From Haloarcula pellucida (lineage in GTDB: Archaea; Halobacteriota; Halobacteria; Halobacteriales; Haloarculaceae): a stretch of 64,000 nucleotides of DNA. This document shows positions 32,481 through 41,400 of this stretch, piece after piece; positions within the stretch are counted from its first letter, which is position 1; each line of letters begins with the position of its first letter. The stretch spans positions 972,262-1,036,261 of the forward strand of contig NZ_BMOU01000001.1 in NCBI RefSeq assembly GCF_014647235.1, written 5' to 3'. The translations under genes were made by a program, and so were the position numbers. The notes beneath the pieces were generated by a model. It ran no database searches. It saw nothing but the letters and a program-made list of their open reading frames with translations, and was not told where the DNA came from.

Positions 32481-33905
32481 CTATCGCGCCCGGTCGACGG
32501 TCGTCTCGCCGTCGACGACGACGTTGTACGCGCCCTCGTCGTCGTTCCAGAGGACCAGCGCGTTCTGTAGCGAGAGTAGGTCGCCGTAGTCGGCGTCCCG
32601 CAGGTCGTCGTTCAACAGCGAGGGGTCGGTGACGACGGCGAAGTGGTCGACCTGCTGGCTCCCGTCACCCAGCAGATACAGCGGGTTCGAGTCCCCTTCG
32701 GAGAGGTCGCGACTGAGTTTGATTGCAAGCAGGTTCACCCGGTCGGTGACGTAGTTCTCGGCGTCGGCCATCGGTGCGTGCGTGCCGCGGTCCGGCGCCA
32801 TCTCGATGGCCCGTTTGCCGTCTTTCCGGAGGACGCTGTAGGCGTACTGGACGTCGACGTTGACGAACTCGCGGGTGCCGCCTGCGGCGTCGTCCAGCCG
32901 TTTCTGCATCGACGGGATTTCGAGGTCGGGCTTGCGGTCGAACGACCACGACTCGCTCTCGGGCGTCTGGTGGGGCCACAGGCGGACTGTGGGCGCGTAC
33001 ACGTTCGCCGGACCGTCGTCGGTGACGGCGCGCTCTATCTCGCGCAGGCCCGTCGCGGTGTTCCGGTCGGCGGGTTCCAGCGCCACCACCGTCCCGTCGT
33101 CGGCAAGCGCGTCGAGGTAGCGTTCCACGACGGCCACCGGGTCGTCGAGTTCGTTGAGGACGTTGCCGAACAGCACGAGGTCGAACGGGCCGCCGTCCTC
33201 GACGGCGGCGTCGAGGTCGAACGCCTCCGCTGTCTCCCGATGTATCGAGACGTCGACGTTCGGCCCGGGGTCGTCGAGCATCGTCTCGAGTACGTCGGCG
33301 GCGGCGCTCGGTTCGACAGCGTGGTAGTCCACGAGCGCCTCGTCCGGCAGGAGGTCGAGCAACCCGAGCGCCGGCCCACCGACGCCGGCACCGACGTCGA
33401 GAACGCGGAGTCTGGTGGGGAGCAGGCCCTCGGCCAACAGGTCCGCGAGGACGTACTGCGTGACCGCGTAGTAGTCGGGCAGGTGGTAGACGGCGTAGCC
33501 GTGGGCCGTCAGGTCGTCGTAGGCCACGTCGTCGCGCCGGAGGTACCGCTCTTTCACGTCGCGGATGCGCTCGCGGAGGCGGTCCCCGCTGTCGCCGCGC
33601 TCCCAGTCCGGGCCGTAGGCGTCGGTGAGCAGACTCTCGACCCGCCGGTCGTATGCCTCGGGGAAGCGCTCGACGCCGTGGAACGGGCCCGCTGGGGAGA
33701 GCGCTCCCTCCGGCGCCGGGACGAACGTGCCGTCGTCTTGCTCGACGAGCGCGAGGTCGACGGTCTCCTCGCGGAGCACCTGTCGGACGACGGCCGGGTG
33801 TGGCTGGCCGTCCACGTACTCGAATATCTCCTCGGGGTCTATCGGCCGGACGTTCCGGAGGTACTGGGCGTTCTCGCGTATCTGCTGGCGCGTCTCGGGG
33901 TTCAT
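32481..33905 (-). CDS. Rsm22-family methyltransferase-like protein
   Basis: The 474-residue protein matches the Rsm22 family, relatives of which assemble the mitochondrial small ribosomal subunit. Residues 1-150 are a helical N-domain. The Rossmann methyltransferase core has LRVLDVGAGVGGPALGLLDLL (about 166-186) and DLVLFGNVLNELDDP (about 242-256). The C-terminal 150 residues include a beta-rich region (YAYSVLRKDGKRAIEMAP). Whether it is catalytic is unknown. Its ATG overlaps the tyrA stop by 4 nt. Confidence 0.83.
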   Translation of the reverse strand: MNPETRQQIRENAQYLRNVRPIDPEEIFEYVDGQPHPAVVRQVLREETVDLALVEQDDGTFVPAPEGALSPAGPFHGVERFPEAYDRRVESLLTDAYGPDWERGDSGDRLRERIRDVKERYLRRDDVAYDDLTAHGYAVYHLPDYYAVTQYVLADLLAEGLLPTRLRVLDVGAGVGGPALGLLDLLPDEALVDYHAVEPSAAADVLETMLDDPGPNVDVSIHRETAEAFDLDAAVEDGGPFDLVLFGNVLNELDDPVAVVERYLDALADDGTVVALEPADRNTATGLREIERAVTDDGPANVYAPTVRLWPHQTPESESWSFDRKPDLEIPSMQKRLDDAAGGTREFVNVDVQYAYSVLRKDGKRAIEMAPDRGTHAPMADAENYVTDRVNLLAIKLSRDLSEGDSNPLYLLGDGSQQVDHFAVVTDPSLLNDDLRDADYGDLLSLQNALVLWNDDEGAYNVVVDGETTVDRAR

Positions 33906-34636
33906 GAGAGCTCCTCGTACAGCGCGGTGAACGTCTCGGCGTCGGCGTCCGCGATCTCTCGGGCGGCCTCGGCGACGCCGTCGGCGCCCTCGAAGGTCGC
34001 CTGTATGTCGGCGTAGACGTGGGCGTCGCCGCCGGTGACCTGTCCGACGAGGTCGGCGAGTCCGCCAGAGACCGGCGTGTGGAACCGGTCGGGCACGTCG
34101 TCGGCGGCCATCGCGTAGGCGAGGACCGCCGCGTGAGCGCCGGCCTGTACCGTCTCCATCGCCTCGTCGTGTTCGGCCGCCGTCGTCTCGAAGGTGTCGT
34201 TGCCGGCCGCCGCGATGGCTCCGAGGACCGCGTCGACGGCGTCGCCGCCGGCGTCCGTGACGACGGCGACGTTACCGGGAGCGTTCTCCGGGGCGAACAG
34301 GGGGTGGAGGCTCGCCCGGCCGAGGTCGGGGGCCACAGCTTCCATCGCCGCGAGCGGCCCCGCCATGCTGCCGGTCACGTCGACGACGGCGTCGGTCGCC
34401 AACGGCGCGTATTCGCCGACGGTCTCCTCGGCGACGGGCATCGGCACGGCGACGCAGATCACGTCGAATCGCTCCGCCGTATCACTGGGGACGGCGCGGC
34501 CGCCGACGGCGTCGGCCGCCCGGCGTGTCGCGTCCGCATCGAGGTCCGTAAACGCGAGTGTCGCGTCGGCGTGGTCCCGGAGGGTCCGGCCGAACCAGCG
34601 GCCCATAGACCCGGCGCCGACGACGAGACAGTTCAT
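33902..34636 (-). CDS. tyrA: Prephenate/arogenate dehydrogenase family protein
   Basis: The 244-residue enzyme has an N-terminal NAD(P) Rossmann motif (LVVGAGSMGRWFG, about 4-16), VICVAVPMPVAEETV and the prephenate-site region DVTGSMAGPLAAME and LHPLFAPENAPGN, whose HP is the catalytic His. A short helical dimer domain follows. It would oxidatively decarboxylate prephenate or arogenate for tyrosine. It is shorter than bacterial TyrA, as in other haloarchaea. It heads a two-gene unit with the Rsm22-like gene. Confidence 0.88.
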   Translation of the reverse strand: MNCLVVGAGSMGRWFGRTLRDHADATLAFTDLDADATRRAADAVGGRAVPSDTAERFDVICVAVPMPVAEETVGEYAPLATDAVVDVTGSMAGPLAAMEAVAPDLGRASLHPLFAPENAPGNVAVVTDAGGDAVDAVLGAIAAAGNDTFETTAAEHDEAMETVQAGAHAAVLAYAMAADDVPDRFHTPVSGGLADLVGQVTGGDAHVYADIQATFEGADGVAEAAREIADADAETFTALYEELS

Positions 34637-34798
34637 GCGACGAGCGTAGCCCGGCGCCTCTCAAAAGCCGTTCGGTCACTGCCGGCACGCACGTATATGA
34701 CGACTGACGAAGGTGGCGTAGACGGCCGTCGAATCGCTACCCGGAAGGCGACTCATCCCTCCTAAACGCTTATCCGTCGGCCCCGAGTCGTCCGAGGC

Positions 34799-35572
34799 AT
34801 GAAGCGCGTTCGATTCCGCGACACCGCGGGGAACGTCCGTGGCGGCCGATGGACCGTCGAGGACGGGGAACCGGTCGTCACGGCGGCCGCCGGTCCGTAC
34901 GGGCGAATCGCCTTCGGCGACGAGACGTACGCTCCCGACGAGGTGGACATCCTTCCACCGTGTGAGCCGACCAAGATCGTCTGCATCGGCCGCAACTACG
35001 CCGACCACGCCGACGAGATGGGCAACGACCTGCCGGACCGGCCGATGCTGTTCCTGAAGGCGCCAAACGCCGTCGCCTCCCACGGGAGCCACCTCACCCT
35101 GCCGTCGGGGAAAGAACGCATCGACTTCGAGGCGGAACTGGGCGTCGTCATCGGCGAACAGTGCAAGAACGTCAGCGAGTCCGGTGCGATGGACGTCGTC
35201 GCGGGGTACACCTGCCTCAACGACATCTCGAACCGCGACGATCAAGAGATCGAACAGAACTGGGTCCGCGGGAAGGCATTCGACAACGCCTGTCCCATCG
35301 GCCCCCTCGTGGCGACGCCGGAACACGTCCCGGAGGACGCCACCATCGAAAGTCGCGTCAACGGCGAGGTCAAACAGTCCTCGTCACGGGACCACCTCAT
35401 CTTCTCCGTCGAGGAACTCATCGCCGAGATCACCGAGTACATGACGCTAGAACCCGGCGACGTCATCGCCACCGGCACCCCCGAGGGCGTCGGTCCGCTC
35501 GAAGACGGCGACGAGGTGGAGATAGAGATAGAGGGCATCGGGACGCTGAAACACTCCGTGAAGATCCCCTGA
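34799..35572 (+). CDS. Fumarylacetoacetate hydrolase family protein
   Basis: The 257-residue protein has the FAH fold: KIVCIGRNYADHADEMG, the metal-site segment RIDFEAELGVVIGE (Glu-x-Glu pair, about 114-119), GYTCLNDISNRDDQ and the C-terminal GDVIATGTPEGVGPLEDGD. Substrates in this family include acylpyruvates, oxaloacetate and catechol ring-cleavage products; I cannot choose one. It is divergent from tyrA, with a candidate CTAAACGCTTATCC promoter about 30 nt upstream. Confidence 0.92.
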   Translation: MKRVRFRDTAGNVRGGRWTVEDGEPVVTAAAGPYGRIAFGDETYAPDEVDILPPCEPTKIVCIGRNYADHADEMGNDLPDRPMLFLKAPNAVASHGSHLTLPSGKERIDFEAELGVVIGEQCKNVSESGAMDVVAGYTCLNDISNRDDQEIEQNWVRGKAFDNACPIGPLVATPEHVPEDATIESRVNGEVKQSSSRDHLIFSVEELIAEITEYMTLEPGDVIATGTPEGVGPLEDGDEVEIEIEGIGTLKHSVKIP

Positions 35573-35615
35573 CCCGCGATTCCCCGATTCTGTCGGCCGT
35601 ACGGCGATGGTAACG

Positions 35616-35636
35616 CCTAAGTTTAGGGTTGCCTAA
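35616..35636 (+). promoter_or_regulatory. Triple CCTAA/TTAGG operator over the GMC gene TATA region
   Basis: Three half-sites lie in 21 bp: CCTAA (35616-35620), TTAGG (35623-35627) and CCTAA (35632-35636). TTAGG-N4-CCTAA is a perfect inverted repeat of the kind bound by DtxR/IdeR-type metal-dependent repressors, including haloarchaeal Idr/SirR proteins. The A+T centre (TAAGTTTAG) lies about 26 nt before the ATG at 35648, where a leaderless TATA box should be. Binding would therefore block initiation. Confidence 0.6.
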
Positions 35637-35647
35637 TCGACGCCGAG

Positions 35648-37285
35648 ATGGATCGGACGCCGGCATCACGGGCGGACGTTTGCGTCGTCGGCGCGGGGCC
35701 GGCGGGCGCGCTCGTCGCGAGCAGACTCGCCAGCGACGGCCACGACGTGGTCGTTCTAGAGGCCGGTCCACGGTTCGACTTCGCGGAGCGAGAGCGGCGG
35801 ATGGAGGCGGCAATCCGGCCCGCCCACGACGGGTCAGTCTGGGATATGGGCGGCGAGCGCGACGCTTTCTCGGCCAGCGGCGAGCAGTACTATCCGCTCA
35901 ACGTCGCTCGCGTGAAGGGCGTCGGCGGGTCGACGCTTCACTGGCAGGGGATGGTGATGCGCCTCCACCCCAGCGACTTCGACGGGGGCCACGACAACGA
36001 CGACCCGGCGTGGCCCATCGACTACGACGACTTGCGACCGTACTACGCCGACGCCGAACGGGCGATGGGCGTGGCCGGCGACGCCGACAACCCGTTCGCA
36101 CCGCCGCGGGACGGCCCGTACCCGCTGCCCGGGTTCCCGCCCTCGTACAGCGATTCGCTGTTCGCCGAGGCCTGCGAGTCGCTGGGCGTCTCGATGCACG
36201 GCGTCCCCAACGCTCGCAACTCGGAGTCCTACGACGGGCGGGGTCCGTGTGTCGGCTACGGCACCTGCCAGCCAGTGTGTCCGTCCGGCGCGAAGTACGA
36301 CGCGAGCGTCCACGTCGAAGACGCCGAGGCCGAGGGCGCGACGGTCCTCGACCGCGTGCCGGTCCAGCGCCTCGAAACCGACGCCGACGGCCGTGTGAGC
36401 GCGGCCGTCTACGCGACGCCGGACGGCACCGAACACCGACAGGAAGCGCGCGAGTTCGTCCTCGCGGCGGGCGGCGTCGAGATCCCGCGCCTCCTCTTGC
36501 TCTCCCGTTCGGAAGACGATCCCGACGGCCTCGCGAACTCCTCGGGTCTCGTCGGGCGGTACTTCATGGATCACCTCTTTGCCGGCGCGGGCGGCACGCT
36601 GGACGAGCGAACGCGCCAGAATCACGTCGGCTTTCTCACCAGCGAATGTCACCAGTTCTACGACGACCCGGGACAGGCCGTCCGGCGAGTCGACGACGGT
36701 GAGACGGTCGTTCCGGCCACCGACGAGCCACTGTCGCCCATCAAACTGGAGTTCCTCAACTACGCCGGCCCGTCACCGGTGGAACTCGCCCTGTCAGCCG
36801 ACGAGTGGGGCGATGCCCTGCTGGACGGTCTCAGAGACGCCTACGGCACCAGCATCGCGATGGGCGGACTGGTCGGCCAGCCACCGCGAAAGGAGAACCG
36901 GGTGACCCTCGACACCTCGACCACCGACGACCACGGCAACCCCGTGCCCGACATCCAGTGGTCGTGGGGACCACGCGCCGAGCGCTCCATGCGGCGGGCC
37001 AACGACATCCAGCACGCGATTCTCGGCGAGTTGGGCGTCGACGTCTCGTGGACCGCCGGCCCCGACGGCGAGGGGTCCGGCCCGGCCTACCATCACATGG
37101 GAACGACACGAATGGGCACCGACCCAGAGACGAGCGTCGTGAACCCGCAGTTACGGGCCCACGACGTCGAGAATCTCTCGGTGGCGTCCTCGTCGGTGTT
37201 CGTCACCGCCGGGTCGATGAACCCGACGCTGACCATCGCCGCACTGGCGCTGAAGTGTGCCGACCACGTCGGCGAACGGCTCTAG
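35648..37285 (+). CDS. GMC family FAD-dependent oxidoreductase
   Basis: The 545-residue flavoenzyme opens with the FAD dinucleotide motif DVCVVGAGPAGALVASRLA and LEAGPRF. It has the GMC segment VGGSTLHWQGM, a Cys-containing segment GYGTCQPVCPSGAKYDA seen in bacterial gluconate or fructose dehydrogenase subunits, and the C-terminal active-site region YHHMGTTRMG and GSMNPTLTIAALALKCADH. It would oxidise an alcohol or sugar. Length is normal. The promoter carries a possible iron-type operator. Its stop shares CTAG with the opposing gene. Confidence 0.9.
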   Translation: MDRTPASRADVCVVGAGPAGALVASRLASDGHDVVVLEAGPRFDFAERERRMEAAIRPAHDGSVWDMGGERDAFSASGEQYYPLNVARVKGVGGSTLHWQGMVMRLHPSDFDGGHDNDDPAWPIDYDDLRPYYADAERAMGVAGDADNPFAPPRDGPYPLPGFPPSYSDSLFAEACESLGVSMHGVPNARNSESYDGRGPCVGYGTCQPVCPSGAKYDASVHVEDAEAEGATVLDRVPVQRLETDADGRVSAAVYATPDGTEHRQEAREFVLAAGGVEIPRLLLLSRSEDDPDGLANSSGLVGRYFMDHLFAGAGGTLDERTRQNHVGFLTSECHQFYDDPGQAVRRVDDGETVVPATDEPLSPIKLEFLNYAGPSPVELALSADEWGDALLDGLRDAYGTSIAMGGLVGQPPRKENRVTLDTSTTDDHGNPVPDIQWSWGPRAERSMRRANDIQHAILGELGVDVSWTAGPDGEGSGPAYHHMGTTRMGTDPETSVVNPQLRAHDVENLSVASSSVFVTAGSMNPTLTIAALALKCADHVGERL

Positions 37286-37737
37286 TAGTAGAGGCCGAGG
37301 ATGGCGCCGGCGTTGACCAGCAGGAGGACGGCGACCAGCGACGCGCCCAGCAGGAACGGTCGGGCGTTACGGGCGGGTTCGCGGACTTTCTTCTGGGCGA
37401 ACCCGTCGGCGAGTTTCGAGGCCCCGACTTCGACGAGGCCGGCCAGCGCGAACCAGAGGACGACCATCGTGACGACGAGGTGGCCGCGGCCGGTCCCGGT
37501 CAGCGACTCGGTGGTGTACCGCGTCGCCGCGAGGTGCCCGCCCGTGACGAACAGGAGCAGTGCGCTCGCCCGCGAGACGGTCTGTAGTTTCCCGGTTATC
37601 GCCGAGAGCGGACCGGGACGGGTGTCGCCGTCCATCGCCGTCGGGAGGACGGCGTAGGTGGTGAACAGGACGCTGCCGGACCAGAGGCCCGCGAAGAGAA
37701 GGTGTGTCGCGAAAATCGCGGCATCGACTGTGCTCAT
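37282..37737 (-). CDS. CopD-like four-helix membrane protein
   Basis: The 151-residue protein has four membrane helices (about 8-28, 55-75, 85-105, 127-148). The His in FATHLLFAGLWSGS and the second-helix His-containing segment VTGGHLAATRY resemble CopD-type or small haem/copper membrane proteins. Function is not proven. The TAG stop overlaps the GMC stop on the other strand within CTAG (37282-37285). Confidence 0.65.
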   Translation of the reverse strand: MSTVDAAIFATHLLFAGLWSGSVLFTTYAVLPTAMDGDTRPGPLSAITGKLQTVSRASALLLFVTGGHLAATRYTTESLTGTGRGHLVVTMVVLWFALAGLVEVGASKLADGFAQKKVREPARNARPFLLGASLVAVLLLVNAGAILGLYY

Positions 37738-37794
37738 GCCCGTGGGTTGGACGCGGGCCTCTTGAACGCCCCGAAACAGGCAGGCGACGGTGCG

Positions 37795-38493
37795 TCAGGA
37801 GCCGTCGAACGCGTCCTCGAACGCCTGTACCTCGCTGGACGTGTCCAGTTCCTTTGCGTCCGGTGAGTCGACGCTCGTCGGTTCCCCCGTCTCGGCGTCG
37901 CGGTCTAACTGGTCGATGAGGTGGACGAACGACCCGGGGTCTGGGACGAGGAAGATACGGAGCGAGAAGGCCACGTCGCTGTCCGCGATGTCGACCAGCG
38001 AGTCGAGGACGATGGTCAGCGAGTCACGGCGGACGTGTGAGAGCGCGTCGTCGGCGACGGTCATCGCTTGGGCTTGCTCGATGGTTGGCGTCCCCATGTC
38101 GATGGTCGTCTCAAGCGTGTTCGCGATGCCGTCGATGAACCCGGAGGTGAGGATGTTACACATCTCCTGTAAGGCCGACTCGTGGAGTTGCGTGAACTCG
38201 GACTCGACGTCCATCCCGGTCATCAACTGGGCGATCTCGGCGGCCGTCTCCGTCGAGAACGTCATCATGAAGACGCCGTAGGGTGGTTCGGCGAGTCTGA
38301 CGCGAGCGCTGTATATCTCGCCAGTACCCATCTCGGTGGGGATGTCGCCCGGTTGCACGAACGAGAGGCTCTTTATTTCGACGGACGCGTCGACCCCGGC
38401 CAGCGTCGAGAGAGAGTCCGCGACGCTCTCCGACCCCTCCTTGATGAGCCGGTTGATGACCGTCAGTTTGCGGATGTCGATGAGAAGTGGCAT
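37795..38493 (-). CDS. Chemotaxis protein CheC
   Basis: The 232-residue protein is a CheC-type CheY-P phosphatase. The active-site pattern S-x3-E-x2-N-x22-P is present (SALQEMCN, then Pro 23 residues later). A second pattern appears in the C-terminal half as DDALSHVRRD, degenerate. Residues past about 200 are an acidic tail. Archaeal CheC modulates taxis signalling to the archaellum; no other che genes are in the window. A strong CCGAAAAGTAATAATA promoter lies about 34 nt upstream. Confidence 0.88.
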   Translation of the reverse strand: MPLLIDIRKLTVINRLIKEGSESVADSLSTLAGVDASVEIKSLSFVQPGDIPTEMGTGEIYSARVRLAEPPYGVFMMTFSTETAAEIAQLMTGMDVESEFTQLHESALQEMCNILTSGFIDGIANTLETTIDMGTPTIEQAQAMTVADDALSHVRRDSLTIVLDSLVDIADSDVAFSLRIFLVPDPGSFVHLIDQLDRDAETGEPTSVDSPDAKELDTSSEVQAFEDAFDGS

Positions 38494-38638
38494 CGCCTAC
38501 CGACACGTCATAGCACACCGTATTATTACTTTTCGGTGGTAGTGAACCGAATCCCAGCGGCGGTGTGCGCCCGACTGACCGCCTTCCCGGCCTCTGTAGG
38601 TGGGCACGCTTAAGCCGCCCCACCCGCTTGGCACATCC

Positions 38639-39721
38639 ATGCAACCACGGGACCTCTCCGCTCACACTGTCTATAGGGCGGGTCGCGGTATCGAGGAAGT
38701 CGCCCGGGAACTCGGTCTCGACCCGGACGAGATGGTAAAGCTCGCGTCGAACGAGAACATGTTCGGCCCGAGTCCGCTGGCCGTCGAGGCCATCCGGGAC
38801 TCGGCCGAGCGCATGCACTCCTATCCGAAGTCCTCCCACGCCGACCTCGTCGAGGCACTGGCGTCGATGTGGGACGCCGACCCCGAACAGGTGTGGTTGG
38901 GCAACGGCGGCGACGGGGCCCTCGACTGTCTCGCTCGCGCGATGCTGGAACCCGGCGACGAGGTGCTCGTGCCGAAACCCGGCTTCGCCTACTACGCGAT
39001 GAGCGCCCGCTACCACCACGGCGAGGTCAACGAGTACACGCTCTCGAAGGCCGACGACTTCGCACAGACCGCAGAGACTGTGCTGAAAGACTACGACGGC
39101 GAGCGTATCGTCTATCTCACCAGCCCGCACAACCCGACCGGCGCGGAGTTCACCACCGAAGCCGTACGGACCATCGCCGAGGAGACGGACGAGGAGACGC
39201 TGGTCCTCGTCGACGAGGCCTACGGCGAGTTCGCCGACTCGCCGAGCAAGCGGCCCCTCCTCGACGAACGTGAGGACGTAGCGCTCCTGCGGACGTTCTC
39301 GAAGGCCTACGGCCTCGCGGGAGTCCGTCTGGGCTACGCCCTCGTCCCCGAGGAGTGGGCCGACGCCTACGCCCGCATCAACACCCCGTTCTCGGCGAGC
39401 GAACTGGCCTGTCGGGCCGGCCTCGCGGCGCTCTCCGACGACGACCACGTCGACCGCTCCGTCGAGACAGCAGCGTGGGCGCGCGAGTACATCCACGACG
39501 AACTCGCGGCCGATACGTGGGACAGCGCGGGCAACTTCGTGCTCGCCGAAGTCGGTGACGCCGCCGCCGTCGCCGAGGCCGCACAGGAACAGGGCGTCAT
39601 CGTCCGCGACTGTTCTTCGTTTGGCCTCCCCGAGTGCATCCGCATCACCTGTGGCACAGAGGAAGACACCGAACACGCCGTCGCGGTCCTGAACGACGTC
39701 ATCGAGGTGGTCGAGGCGTGA
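38639..39721 (+). CDS. hisC: Histidinol-phosphate aminotransferase
   Basis: The 360-residue fold-type I PLP enzyme of histidine synthesis has LASNENMFGPSP near the N-terminus, LTSPHNPTG (about 160-168), LVDEAYGEF and the PLP-lysine motif TFSKAYGLAG (Lys222), then VRLGYAL. ATG 38639 fits the conserved start and has CGCTTAAGCC about 27 nt upstream. Its stop overlaps the adenylate-kinase start (GTGA, 39718-39721). This begins a three-gene coupled operon. Confidence 0.93.
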   Translation: MQPRDLSAHTVYRAGRGIEEVARELGLDPDEMVKLASNENMFGPSPLAVEAIRDSAERMHSYPKSSHADLVEALASMWDADPEQVWLGNGGDGALDCLARAMLEPGDEVLVPKPGFAYYAMSARYHHGEVNEYTLSKADDFAQTAETVLKDYDGERIVYLTSPHNPTGAEFTTEAVRTIAEETDEETLVLVDEAYGEFADSPSKRPLLDEREDVALLRTFSKAYGLAGVRLGYALVPEEWADAYARINTPFSASELACRAGLAALSDDDHVDRSVETAAWAREYIHDELAADTWDSAGNFVLAEVGDAAAVAEAAQEQGVIVRDCSSFGLPECIRITCGTEEDTEHAVAVLNDVIEVVEA

Positions 39722-40224
39722 GAGTCGCAGTCACCGGGACGCCCGGGACGGGCAAGACCACCGCGACAGCGCGACTGGACACCGACCTCGACGTCGTCCA
39801 CCTCAACGACGTCATCAAATCCGAGGGGTTCTCGACCGGCGTCGACGAGGAACGCGGGAGTCTGGTCGCCGACATGGACGCCGTCGCGGAGTGGCTGGAC
39901 GGCCGCGACGACGTCCTCTTCGAGTCACATCTGGCCCACAACTTCGAGGCCGACCGCGTGGCCGTCCTGCGGGCCCATCCCGACACCGTCGTCGACCGCC
40001 TGCGCGGGCGCGGCGACTCGGACTCGAAGGCGTACGAAAATGCGGAGTCAGAAGCCCTCGACGTCGTCCTCTCCGAGGCCGTCCACCACCACGGCACCGA
40101 CAGCGTCTACGAGATAGACACGACCGACCGGGACCCGGACGCGGTGGCCGACGCCGTCTCGGCCGTCGTCGCCGGCGAGGTCGAACCGAGCGCTGGCACC
40201 GTCTCCTACGTCGACTGGCTATGA
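39718..40224 (+). CDS. AK6/Fap7-type adenylate kinase family protein
   Basis: GTG 39718 overlaps the hisC stop by 4 nt and yields 168 residues starting VRVAVTGTPGTGKTTATARL, with the P-loop at about 7-14. Further features are VVHLNDVIKSEG, FESHLAHN and RPR/R-rich lid-like residues (VDRLRGRG). The short LID and overall length match AK6/Fap7, which in eukaryotes assists 40S ribosome maturation. The catalytic and ribosome roles in archaea overlap. The next gene starts 4 nt before its end. Confidence 0.88.
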   Translation: MRVAVTGTPGTGKTTATARLDTDLDVVHLNDVIKSEGFSTGVDEERGSLVADMDAVAEWLDGRDDVLFESHLAHNFEADRVAVLRAHPDTVVDRLRGRGDSDSKAYENAESEALDVVLSEAVHHHGTDSVYEIDTTDRDPDAVADAVSAVVAGEVEPSAGTVSYVDWL

Positions 40225-40829
40225 CGTTGGACAGGTTCCGCTCGGTCGCAGACCGGGCGCTCGGGCCGTTCGTCGGGGCCGCAAAGACCGTCGGTCTCTC
40301 GCCCAACGGCGTCAGCGTCCTCGCGTTCCTGCTCGCCGGGGCGGCCGGCGGCGTCTACGCCGTCGCCTCGCAGGACCCCCTGCTGTACCTCGCCGGGGCC
40401 GTCTTCGTGTTCCTGAACGGATGGCTGGACCTCGTCGACGGGGCGCTGGCCCGCGAGATGAACGTCGCCTCCGACGCGGGCGACCTGCTCGATCACGTGC
40501 TGGACCGCTACGCGGACATCGTCATCATCGTCGGCCTCGCGGCCGGCCTCGGTCGGTGGGCGCTGGGTATCGCCGCCGTCACGGGTGTCCTGATGACCTC
40601 GTACCTCGGCACGCAGGCGCAAGCAGTCGGCCTCGACCGCGTCTACGGCGGTCTACTGGGCCGCGCGGACCGACTCGCCCTCGTGGGAATCGTCACCGGT
40701 ATCGCCGCGTTCGCGAACCCGACGGCACTGAACGTCACGCTCGTCGGGTGGCTGCTCGTCGTCTTCGCCGTCGTCGGACACGTCACCGCGCTCCAGCGGT
40801 TTTACTACTCGATGCAGGCGCTGGAGTAG
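40221..40829 (+). CDS. CDP-alcohol phosphatidyltransferase family protein
   Basis: The 202-residue membrane enzyme has the full catalytic motif DG-x2-AR-x8-G-x3-D-x3-D: DGALAREMNVASDAGDLLD followed by HVLD (about 75-97). Five or six helices surround it. It would couple CDP-archaeol to an alcohol head group; inositol-phosphate or glycerol-phosphate are candidates. The ATG overlaps the kinase stop by 4 nt. A second member of this superfamily, the serine enzyme, is at 56941-57627. Confidence 0.88.
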   Translation: MTLDRFRSVADRALGPFVGAAKTVGLSPNGVSVLAFLLAGAAGGVYAVASQDPLLYLAGAVFVFLNGWLDLVDGALAREMNVASDAGDLLDHVLDRYADIVIIVGLAAGLGRWALGIAAVTGVLMTSYLGTQAQAVGLDRVYGGLLGRADRLALVGIVTGIAAFANPTALNVTLVGWLLVVFAVVGHVTALQRFYYSMQALE

Positions 40830-40872
40830 GGGCAACGCACCATTTATACCGCGCCCTCTCCAACCCTGCGCT

Positions 40873-41400
40873 ATGGTACAGTGCGAGATGTGCGGCAAGG
40901 AGGTCTCCGCTCCCAACCGTGTCAAAATCGAGGGGGCAGAACTCGACGTCTGCGACGAGTGTACTGACTTCGGGACCGAGGTGAAGACGCAGGACTCCTC
41001 GTCGTCTACGTCGACGAAGTACTCGACGTCGTCGAGTAGTTCCGGGGGGTCGTCCTCGTCGTCGAGTTCGTCGTCTACCTCGTCGAGCGGCGGCCGACGC
41101 CGGGACATGTTCGACGAGATGGACGAGATAGCCCAGGACTTCGACGACCAGATTCGACAGGCCCGCGAGTCGGCGGGGCTGAGCCAGAAGGACCTCGCCC
41201 AGCAACTCAACGAGAAGGCGAGCCTCATCCGAAAGCTCGAACAGGGCAACTCGCTCCCCAGCGACGACGTGCGTACGAAACTGGAACGCGCGCTCGGCAT
41301 CGACCTGAGCGCGGGCGGCAGCACCGACGAAACCGAGTGGTCCGGCGGTTCAAGCAGCGGCGAGTACACCCTCGGCGACGTCGTCGAACGGAAAGACTAG
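40873..41400 (+). CDS. Archaeal multiprotein bridging factor (aMBF1)
   Basis: The 175-residue protein has an N-terminal zinc ribbon (CEMC and CDEC), a Ser/Thr-only linker of about 35 residues (about 42-76), and a C-terminal Cro/XRE helix-turn-helix (QIRQARESAGLSQKDLAQQLN, LIRKLEQGNSLPSDD). aMBF1 links regulators with the basal machinery or the ribosome. The linker is unusually long and almost pure Ser. A TTTATA box at 40843-40848 gives a leaderless start. The stop overlaps the opposing HalX gene at CTAG. Confidence 0.93.
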   Translation: MVQCEMCGKEVSAPNRVKIEGAELDVCDECTDFGTEVKTQDSSSSTSTKYSTSSSSSGGSSSSSSSSSTSSSGGRRRDMFDEMDEIAQDFDDQIRQARESAGLSQKDLAQQLNEKASLIRKLEQGNSLPSDDVRTKLERALGIDLSAGGSTDETEWSGGSSSGEYTLGDVVERKD

